From NCBI GenBank assembly GCA_014706295.1, contig JACSVZ010000002.1, positions 58,861,617 through 58,925,616 of the forward strand: a DNA stretch of 64,000 bases, read 5' to 3'. Both the position numbers and the translations under genes were made by a program. This DNA comes from Lycocorax pyrrhopterus obiensis. Its lineage: Eukaryota; Chordata; Aves; Passeriformes; Paradisaeidae. The notes below the pieces were generated by a model, which worked only from the letters and a program-made list of their open reading frames with translations, searched no databases and was not told the origin of the DNA. Positions 51,406 through 61,497 of the stretch are shown in pieces; position 1 is the stretch's first letter; every line of letters starts with the position of its first letter.

Positions 51406-54047
51406 GATGGGGACTGGGAAGTACAGCTTCAGTTCTCAGTTCACAAAAGCTGTGCTAAAGTGATTCCCCTTGCTGTGCAGGTGGTCATAACCCACTGGGG
51501 AGGATGCCTGGCTCCCGGGGTGAGAGCAGCTCAGGAGCCAGGACACACCACTGCTGTGGGCATCCAGGGATCTTTCTGCTTTCACACTATGGAATAACCA
51601 GCCATAGGGTGCTGCTGTGTCTCTCCTGGCTACTGCAGTGCTTTTCAAAAGAATGGATTACAAAATGCTGTCTTCTTGAATTCTGCCAAACACATTTTGA
51701 GATGCTGAACATGAAGACAGTCAAATTTAACACCAATCCTCTCTAAAATTACTAATAAAAAGATAAAATATAATAACAATTCATATCAATTACACAAAAC
51801 CATAAACTCTTCTTGTTATCTTGGTGATGATTTTTGAGTATCAGTTGCTTACATGCATTTCAAGTTCAGACAGTTAAACTTTAAAGCAAAAATTAATTAA
51901 CTAGCAAAATGGAGTTACAGCAGGTTAACTGGATTCTTGGCTAAGTTTACTTGCATTTTCTTCCTTAAAAAAAACCCCAACAAACATAAAATGATTACAC
52001 ATTACCTCTTTCACATCAAAAGTTTCCAAACTGCTTTGGTGATAAGATGTAATGAGTTAGCTTTTAACTTACTGCTCACCTGAGATCGAAGGACCCTTGT
52101 CAAGTCCCTCTCATAGACACAAGTCATTCTCCCTGTGAACTGAGGAAGGAGGCCTACCACATTTTAGTCTTCAAGGTAAAGAAAAACCTTTGGAAGGGCA
52201 ACACAGTAATTTTTCCCTTTGAATATCAAATCCACGAATTTGAATGAACTAAATGAAGGAGGAATTAGTCAGAGGAACCAAAAAAATAACAGTCAAAGGA
52301 ATGTTACTCTAAGCAAAAATCCAGGATCAAATGCCAAGAAAGTGGGTGTGTTACATGGTTACATGTGGAGAGAATCAGATGGTTTCAAAGCTGTTTTGTG
52401 CAACTTGAACATCCCATTTTCAAGCTATAGTTCAGGAGCTGATACTTCTCTACAGAAGATATATCTGTATTGCACTGTGTGTGACAGAAGTTGTCAATTG
52501 CACCAGTGCACTATCATGTTCTAAGTAGATTTAGTTTGTAGACTACTTTATAGTCTGAATTACATTGTGTGTACATCATTGCTGTGGGCAAGTTTTTTCT
52601 TATAGAAAAGGATTTGATAAACCAGCATTGTACAGAGCACTCTGAAATGAGTAAGGTCTGTGGCTATGTAGAGAGAAGTATTATATAATCTGTGGACTTC
52701 ATCATTAAATATTGCCATTGGTGTCCATGTAATCCTGCAGGGTGAGCTGATGCCTGCAGTGTTAATAAGATGCTTGCATAATAGCTGTTTCTCAGGATTA
52801 GGCTTTTGAAGTATTGCGTTACCCTAAAAGACTTTTGTATAATGTAATGTATACATTTCCCAGGTGGGTTGTACAGACTAGCTTAAGCGTGAAGCTGGAT
52901 AAAGACATACATTTTCTATGTCTACATTATGTTTTATAAGGCAGTATTATATGTGAGCAGGACTTGTAGGACAAAAAAAGCTGAGGCAGGAAATCTGTAT
53001 TCACAAGCTTGTTGTTTCAGGCAAGGCCAAACCAAGTGATGCATCTGTTTTCAGTGACTATAAACCATCATAAAGTGTTATCACTTGCCTGTCTGGTTGC
53101 TGTAGGTAAGGCCACCTTTCCCAGTAGACTTCTGTAGCAGCACTTTATTGCAGATCATGTACTTTTTGCACATCAAAATGTTTCAAAAAGCCTGAATCAA
53201 TGGAGTGAACTATAATGGATCATCTCTCCTCTCATGTGGCCACTGCACTTTTGATCCACTTTCAGTAATCATGAGATTGAAGGTATTGTGTGTGAATCAA
53301 CTCATCACTCCAGTGACTGACAGGCAGCTGTGTTTTCTCCTCTAAAGCACCCCACTGGCAGGGAGCACTTCTGAAACTAATCAGCCCAGATTCTTGAAAT
53401 ATCTGCAGAAGTAGCAGTAAAACTCCAAGCAAATGCCAAACATGTACAATTGTTTAAGTAGAAGGGAAGTGAAGTACTGTATCCGATTTTGTTTGCTTTT
53501 TCACCTCTTGAGAAAAATTTGCATGTGCAAAAACCTTGTGTGTTTTTTGCAGTTTTAGGATATTGATCTAAGAAAAGGCTTTTTTTTCTCTTTTATTTTT
53601 TATTGTAACCTTGTTTTTCAGCTCTATAATTTATTGCTTAGCCTTTTATTTTTAAATAAATTTAACTTCTTTTTCAAGGTTATACAGGTGACAATGAAAG
53701 GCATACTGGGCGCCTGTACCTCAGAGAGCAGGGAGGTACCTGGGGCAGTCTTGAAATTCTTGACAGCCAACTTGCTGCACCTGAAAAGCTGCAATGTCTT
53801 GTATCCTGGAGCTTCAAGAGTTGGTAACATCATCATACATTAAACTGATGGGAGGAAGTGTATTTTGGCAAGCACCCATGACAACCATCTGCAAGACAAA
53901 GGCTCTGTAAAGATACATAAGGCTCCAGGCAAAATCCTGGCTGCACTTAATGGCAACTTTGCTATAAATTTTACTGATAAATAATCATACTATTCATAAA
54001 GTCACACTACATAACAAAAGGCATAGAACTGCCACTTTGTGTGCTGG
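51406..54047. other. Intergenic DNA between dehydrogenase copies A and B
   Basis: I see no gene, LTR or further dehydrogenase exon in this stretch. It is AT-rich unique-looking sequence. Confidence 0.6.
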
Positions 54048-54053
54048 TTTATT
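54048..54053 (-). promoter_or_regulatory. Polyadenylation signal of dehydrogenase copy B
   Basis: AATAAA on the minus strand lies about 200 bases past the copy B stop codon. Confidence 0.5.
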
Positions 54054-54252
54054 TGTCTTTTGGACTTGTATTAGACAACAGAAAGTATATAAACAACTGA
54101 GAGGGTGGCAAACGGTTTCCTTCCAAGCTTTAGTGAGGTGGATGGACATCCTTGTATTTAAAAAGATCTTTAGAGCTGATGTGGAGGGGAAAGATAAGAA
54201 TAAAAAGAGAGAGAAAGAGAAGAATAAAAGAGATGCGATATTCTTTCACACA

Positions 54253-57200
54253 TCAGCTAGGGAGCACTTCACTGGGTAGGGGGAGACCATTCAGGGCTGC
54301 TAGGATGTTTTCAACTGCTTCCTCTGTTATCATGTAGCTGGTCTTGTCTGTTTTAATGCCGAGGTGAGGTGTTATAATGATGTTCTTTAATTTTAACAAT
54401 GGATGATCTCTGGAAGAAAAGAAAAAAGAGTTAACTACTGTTGTTCATCTAAATAAAGAGGAGTCTTACTTTAGCTTTTGTTTTAGCTTTTTATTTAAAG
54501 TTAATTTGATACAACTTTACGAGTCCCACTTAGACCCAGAGAACCTGACCACCTATATTGAAGTAATTTTGGACCGTAATAGGACACACAAAGATTTCAT
54601 AGCTGCTCTTTTCACCAGAAACACACTTCTGCCATGAGGCAGCAATTTGAACTATGTCAGAAGAGAGTATTAAACTCTCCTGACACATTCACCCTACACA
54701 ATAGTCTGAGCTATAGTTATTTGCACACAGGCACAACAAGACCGAACTTCCCCCAACCCAAAATGCAGCCAGCACAGTTAACTCCAAAAGGCACCATCCT
54801 GGTACAGCAGTCTTTTTACAGAAGCTAATCAGTCTCTGGGCCCAAGAGGTTTGCAGTACTTCAGCCCTGTATTGTGGAAAGAAGCCTGTGGGGAAGGACA
54901 CCTCGGGGCAATGCAGCAGGTCTTAGGCCTCAAGCAGTTTCCACCCATTAAAATTGGCAAATTGTACTTTCTAATAAAGCAATTTGCAAGTGAAGCACTG
55001 CTGCAGCTTCATAAGGTAGTTCTAGGCACTGGGTTTAATGCTTTCCCTGCCTCCTGCTGTTTCCTGGCTCCCAGACTTCCCTTTGGTCTGTTATCAGCCC
55101 CAACATCTGGGCTGCATCCCATTCGTATTCATGGCACTTTTATCCAAACTCATGCCAGGGGCAGGGGGGCTGCCTCGGCCAGCTTCCTGCCTGCTGCAGG
55201 GATGCCTCTGGCTTCAGCAGGGCTCACCCATCCTTCCCGAGAAATAAGCAGAGATGGCAACCTGGGCAGTGGTTCTGGGGAGGTGACATCCAAAGCCGCG
55301 GCCCCGATAACACCAGTCTGCAGAGCTGTCACCAGCGCCTCTTGGTCAACTACTGCCCCTGGTGTGGAATAAGAGTGTCTCTGAGTGCACCTTGCAGGTA
55401 AAGAGCAGAGAGCGAAGAGAGAAGGGAAGGGGAGAGGGAGGAATTTCTGCCATGCCTGATCATCCTTGGCATGTGCACCAGCTGTGCTGGATGCAGCAGG
55501 GTGCTGCGCGGAACATAGCAGGAGCTAGACCACATTGTGAGGCCAGCCAATGGATCTGGATGGTACCTCGGCTGATGTTAACGAGGATAGCTGTGGGTTT
55601 CATCAGCTCCAGCTCTTTTTTCCCAATCAGCTTGTGTGTCTGAGGTGTCAGGCTCACTGCCACCATCACAAAATCTGCCTGCTGGAGCAAGCTGTCTATC
55701 TTTTCGCAGTAAGTGGCACCGACAGCTTGCTCCTCTTGCGCTTTCCTAGTGGGGAAAAAAGCATTTCAGTCATGGAAACCTTTTCTTCAATGACGTCACC
55801 AGTATACAAACTAAAAGATCTGATTATCACATCCATATAGCAAACCGGTGGCGAACAAAGGTGACTTTACTCTCAGCTGGGTGTTTAGATCCTTCTGGAA
55901 GGCTTCAAGCCCTACAGCACGGGATCGATTGCATGCCTGCCTGTCAGCCACTCCAGTGCAGGGTCCCAAGGGCTTCTTATGAAGTCTGCAAATGAACTAA
56001 GGCTGAGCACTGAAGCAGATGGCAGCACACAGTCCATTCTCCAGGATCCCCTGTGCACCTCAAAGGATGCAGTCAGTGCTCAAACCAGAGGAATGGTATT
56101 CACCAGAAATCACCTATGCAAGCTCTGGACATGGCAGTGGTCCTCATCCTGTTGGCACTCCCAGTAAGCCTGTAATTTTTTTATGAGTGAAATCAGCAAG
56201 GCAGCTCTTTGCCAGGCTCCTGGCTGCCCAAGGACTTTCACAGAATAAAGTGTTCAGCAGAAAGTCACCAGAGTAGAGAGATTTTTAGTTTTAACTTTTC
56301 ACAGTACATGAGAATACTTGCCATTTCTCATGTTCTTCGTAAATTTAGCTGCCTGAACTTTGGGAAATAAAGAAGCAATGATAGGAGATCATGTGTACAA
56401 TCTTATGCTTCTGATTGCAAGAGAAGGGCTTTAAATGATCTCCTCCCTAATCTAGAAATAAAGAGGTCACACTAAGAAAGTAACTTCAATGTAACTTTGA
56501 CCCACATGTCTCCTAACAAATGCACTTCACTGTTTTTTTTCAGGTCAGCGACCAGAGAGAAAGTGGAAAAAGAACAGACTGGAAGTGCTGCCAGTTTTGC
56601 AGCATGCAGAGTGCATCTTGATTAAACACACAAGCTGCAAGTGTAAACGTACTTTAAAATAAGTAGGTTTTTTAATTTCTGTTGCACTGTGCATTGATCA
56701 TTCATCACAGTACCCTTACATAAATATTACTTTAAAGACTGAAAAATATTAGACAGAGGGAGTTAATGATGATACACATAAAAAAAGAGTAAAGATATTA
56801 GTTCCTTTTTAATCTTCTCTTTGTGGTTTGAGAAGAAATTTTGAAAGATCTTAAGGAGCACTTCTTTTAAATGTGAGTTTGCTCAGCTGTTTTTCTGAAG
56901 AAACAAGAATGCCAAGCAGACTAAAAATTTCTGGCCTCATTGAGATTTGCCTAGGGCTAGCTAAAGCAGTGACCCTCCCTCCGTCTGCAGTCTGCTTATG
57001 GAGAAAAGCCCTGAAAGCCACATCCTACCTAGCACTGCAGCTTCTCCCTTCAGTCACAGAGGAGTAAAGTTCTCTCAGGGTAGGTCATAGTTTATAGCAG
57101 TAAATATTTGTTCTGACCATTATCTGCACCTTGCCTGATTGCAAAGGGCTCGAGTTGTACATGGGGGTCTTGCTCACTTTAAATTGAAGAGTCCCTGTGC

Positions 57201-59077
57201 TGAGTGTCTAACAAGGTTCATATTCCCAGATACACAAGCTAGGAGGGACTAGAAATAAAGGGTGAAATCCAGTTAAATACTTGCTAAAATTCCTACTGGC
57301 TTGAGAAGAAACAAAGTTTTCTCAAGAACAGCTCTCAATCATATTGTGCCAAGTATATGTTTCCTAGTTTCCAGCCACTGTTTCAACAATATCCCTCCTG
57401 AACTGCAAAATATGTGGAAAAAATGAACAACAAATAGAGTTATGTTGTCACTATAGTACAATATGATAAGAATAAAAAAAAGTATAAGCTTGATTTCCAT
57501 TTTTCTGCAGGAAACCTTGAAATTTCTAATATAAAACCTAAATTAAGTTTCCAAGTGTTTAATTGCCAAGTAACTCTTTACAGGACTGATTTAAGGCAAC
57601 CATTCTTTTTTATTTTGTTTTGTTTTGTTTTAATCTTGGCCCTATGTTGTAATGTATTTGAACCCTGATAATGTGCCCCAGCCAAAACCACCCTTAGTTA
57701 TTCTTATCAGAGCCCTTGGGAATACATCAAGTAATGGGTTCCATGTGTACAGGAGCTGAGCATGTGGACAAGATAGAGGGACCAATCAAGTAATGGGTTC
57801 CATGTGTATGGTAGTTGTAAAATGTATAAGTAGAGTTTTATGTGAACAATGAAGTGGCTTCTGCGAAATCATATTGATTCGTTGTTCAGAAGTCCTGAGC
57901 TCCCACAGCCCTATTGCCTCATTTTTTGCTATATTTCTGACATAATTCCTTGAAAAGAAAATACTGACTATCTGGAAGAGTTTCTGCTGCAATTAGAGTC
58001 AAGACATATCTTTACCTCCGTGTCCTGTTGTGGTACAAAATGTTCATTTCAAATGCTTTGGCTCTCAGAGCAATCTTATATCCAATGCTGCCCATGCCAA
58101 TGATCCCCAGAGTAGCTCCAGCAACTTTAACTCCCAGAATATCAGCTTCACAGTACTCTATGCTTGGAGAAATCGAAATGTTGTGGACTGCAAGAAAAAC
58201 ACATAAATATGAGAAATGAATGGGGTCCAACACAGAGGAACAAGGCAAAAGAGTCTGGACTTGTTGTGCTACTATAGCACACTTTTAATGGTTACAAACA
58301 CATGATTTTGTAATATCCAAGGTAACTTCCTAATGTATCATCTTTCCCTGCTACATGTATATATGATAATCCAATTTATTCTGACCATATTACAAAAAGC
58401 CTTTTGATGTAATTTCTCCAAAAAGTTTATTACTGCTTTAGACTCATGAAAATATTGTCCTGTTCCTCTTCAAGAACCAAAATAATTATTGTCAATAACA
58501 ATGCAGAGTTTGAAAATGTCACATGGAGAACAACACCAGATATTTGGTTTCCTCTTCACATCTGCCACTCTCCTTGGAAAGAAAAGTGTGACTTCTTTAA
58601 AAATCACAACTTGGTAATTTCTCTAAGAAAAGTCAAATTAATGGCAGGTAAATCTTGTATGATTTTTAGAAGCCACAAAAGAATTGAGATGTTACCTTCC
58701 ACTAGTCTTCTAGCAGATGCTAGCAGCAAAGCCATCCCAGCATCTGCTGTGCTGTTGGAAACAGCATGTGGAACATTAGCCATCTTCACACCAAAGCTAG
58801 CTATAAGCTTCAGATTCAGGTGATCCATTCCCACTCCCGAATTCGCAATCACTTTCAAGTTTGGCAGGCTCTGGAGGAGCTCCTTGTCGATGACTGGTTT
58901 GTGCCACCACAAATAGATTGCTTGGACCTTTTTACCTACATCCTTTTTGTTTTCAAGAAATTCCTTCATGGTGATGAGGTGGAAATGTTTCTTCAGGAAT
59001 GGCACATGGCTATGCAGTATCCCACATATGCCACCAATTTCATCTACCAAAAGCCAAGGTAGTTTTCCGCCTTCCAT
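54253..59077 (-). CDS. GRHPR-like D-2-hydroxyacid dehydrogenase, copy B
   Basis: Five coding exons: 58696-59077 (ATG 59077), 58016-58187, 55567-55745, 55262-55358 and 54253-54409 (TGA), giving 328 aa. The first four exon lengths and all phases equal copy A, so the copies arose by tandem duplication. It keeps [17 protein letters not shown], the catalytic Arg244 (NISRG), Glu273 (SPEPLP) and His292, and LYHNRTRR, which favours NADP(H). The active-site end has diverged: copy A reads [11 protein letters not shown] and copy B reads PHLGIKTDKTS, so Ser295 is Ile and Arg301 is Ser. All splice sites and the reading frame are intact, so it looks functional but may differ in substrate. An LTR lies in the second coding intron and another about 580 bp upstream. 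I see no CpG island at its 5' end. Confidence 0.88.
57645..57907 (+). mobile_element. Solo LTR, 263 bp, in copy B intron
   Basis: The ends are TGTTG...CCACA, flanked by a 6-bp target-site duplication gcccta at 57639-57644 and 57908-57913. On the plus strand it has a TATA-like 'atgtataagtagag' and then a region resembling R/U5 ('caatgaagtggcttctgc'). A perfect 24-bp direct repeat at 57726-57749 and 57785-57808 looks like a duplicated U3 enhancer block. It is antisense to the host gene and about 110 bp beyond a splice donor. Confidence 0.88.
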
Positions 59078-61320
59078 GACCTGCACAAAGAAAAAAGACA
59101 CAAAGTGTCAGGAGAAAGACGTATTATTATTTCCAGACATTTTAAAAAATAATCACTGCCATGTCCTGTTTCATGACATTTATGACAAGAGATCCTATAA
59201 ACCACATAGGAAGGTAAGAAAACCAAGACAAGCAATCAGCTCTTTTAAGTATACTACCAATTATACTCATACACACAGGTGTCCACACACACACATAGAG
59301 GTATTCACATAATCAGTCTGAACAAGTTCTGTCCTTCGTGATTTTTAAGATTTCATATTACTGCTGCCATGCTCAAAACACAACACTTACTTCTCATTAA
59401 TTACTTAGTTTCAGACCATCAATAGTTTGCAGTAAATAGTGCAATAAATCTCCTTTGCTACCCTGAAATCACAAATTATCCTGTCTAAGTACTTTAGAAA
59501 AATGTTGGACCAAATCTACTTCATGAAAATAAATCGCATAGCTTCATCATGAACTTTGAGTTACCAGGTTAATTTTTAAATGCTTCATTGCAGACATTTT
59601 TGCAGACTCCTGTCCTGAAGAGACCCCAGTGACTGCAGAGCCTTTTCCTGAGCCTATCTGTGCCGGTTTGGACAAATTTGGAGGAAAATATCCTCTGATA
59701 GAAAGCAGGTTACAACCACCCCTCCCCCATCAGGTTCAGGAAAAAAAAATTCCTTGGATGAAAGTAAAAGAGATAAAAAACTTATTTATTTAACAAACAC
59801 ACAGAAAAAGGATAATAATGCTAAATAAGAAAACCTCTCTCTGTGGAGAGAAACCTGGGAAGATTTCAGAGTCCTTCTGTAGGTGTGGTCTCTCTCCTCG
59901 TCAGAGCTGGGTCATGGGCCCACCTCCGGGCCTCGGTGGAAAATTCTCCCAGTGTGTTCTGAAGTTGGAACAGTCCAGAAGAGAAGAAGGGAAAAAAACT
60001 GAAGTCCCAGGAAAACAAAGTTCAACTCTCCGTCTCTCTCCAGAGAAAAAGAAGCCGAAAGCTGGCTGAAAAGCAAGAAGGGTGTTTCCTCCACTCTTTT
60101 TGCTGCAGCAGGAGGCAGAGGAGTTCGTCTGTGCCCTTGGACAGCTGCTTTGAAAAGCTCGCTCGGTTTTTTTTCTCTCCCCGCCCTCCGGCTCAATTTA
60201 AAGGCACAGAAATGCACAGAATTAATTTCTGGGCATACAGCAGCGATAGGGGAAACACATAATAAAGTCACCCCAAGACACTATCCTAAGTTAACAAAAT
60301 AACAAAACAGTAGATGCTTAGCAAGTATTTTCCAAGAAGGATATATGCACTCTGAATTATTTGGTTTGGGTTTTTTTTCCAGAATCCCTGACCATCTATC
60401 TGGTCCCAAGAGGGTCTGTGAATTTAGTTGTTTTAGGGGTTTTTGACAGACTATTTATAGCTACCTTTGATTTTCTATAGCACTTTTGGGAAGAGCTGTG
60501 GGGATAACGTTCAATGGCTGAAGGTCTCGGAATACAAATCCTGTAGCGATTCTGTTGCCTTGTTAGTATTATTTCACTATTTCCAACTGAATGTCTAATT
60601 CTTAACCTGTCTACACTTCCTGTACTAGACCTTCATTTTACCATCCCTTCAGGGAGCCTGACCATATTGCAAAACAATGGAAAGGCTTCCTGACTTTATG
60701 GAGGTGACAACCACTTCACTGAATTTTCTGAATTTGTTGATTGCTAATAGGAAAGAGAATGTAAGAAAAAGCTTGGCTCTGGGCTGCAAGTCAGGACTGA
60801 TCACTAGTTTTGCTTTAGGTTATGCCTTCACCCATGTGATTTCAATGGTAATTCTACCATTCTTTCATGGCCAGTCAAGATAAAAGCATAATTTTTTTCT
60901 GCATGGGGGAACCAGATCTCTTGGGATTTACTTTGGTTTTCAAAAGATCCCCTCATGAAAAATAAAGACACTTTTTTCAACAATGGGCTTTGCTTTAACA
61001 TGTAGATGAAGCAGGGCTCTTCTTACATTAGGAAACCTTAGGCATATGATCACTTCAAAGAACATTTCTTCAGTGTTTTCATATAAAAATAGAATATTGC
61101 AATATTGGCTGAGAAGTGTTTCAGGATACAGTCAAATTTCTGCAGGGAATCAATGCTCATTCATCTTCAACAGATTTGAGAGTGTTACACAAACTGCTTG
61201 GTGCACTTGCTTATTGTTATGTAGCAGCAAGAACTGGGAACAGAAGATGGGTATTCATCGAAATAGACTGAAGGTACCAAAATGCATATCTGCTCAGTTA
61301 AAATCTTCTAACAAATCTCT
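59078..61320. other. Intergenic DNA between dehydrogenase copies B and C
   Basis: Apart from the solo LTR at 59659-60280 nothing is recognised. The promoter of copy B must lie here or farther upstream; no CpG island is present. Confidence 0.6.
59659..60280 (-). mobile_element. Solo LTR, 622 bp, upstream of copy B
   Basis: Plus-strand ends are TGTGCCGG...CAAGACA, with a perfect 5-bp target-site duplication ctatc at 59654-59658 and 60281-60285. Read on the minus strand it starts TGTCTTGGGGTGACTTTATT, has a TATA-like 'cctttaaattgag' next to a GC-rich block near 60170-60200, and AATAAATAAG near 59780 as polyadenylation signal. The order U3-R-U5 is therefore in minus orientation, the same as copy B. 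A 5-bp duplication suits ERVL or ERV1 types. Confidence 0.88.
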
Positions 61321-61326
61321 TTTATT
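61321..61326 (-). promoter_or_regulatory. Polyadenylation signal of dehydrogenase copy C
   Basis: AATAAA on the minus strand lies about 170 bases past the copy C stop; a second lies at 61335-61340. Confidence 0.5.
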
Positions 61327-61497
61327 AATTTCACTTTATTTTTTGGAATTGTAAGTAACAAAACAGATCAAGTCTAGTGAGGTGACAGTTTTACAGCATC
61401 ATGATGTGCAGGAACAAGTTGCTTTTTTTTAGCTTAAAAGTGGTAAGAAATAGTGCCTTCCCATACACAGGAGATTTAGTGGATCATCTGGCACTCA

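Noticed and set aside
53690..53840. Weak resemblance of a plus-strand translation (LLHLKSCNVLYPGASR) to a GRHPR last exon
   Set aside because: The catalytic His region is absent, the strand is opposite to the array, and the match is too short to support a pseudogene.
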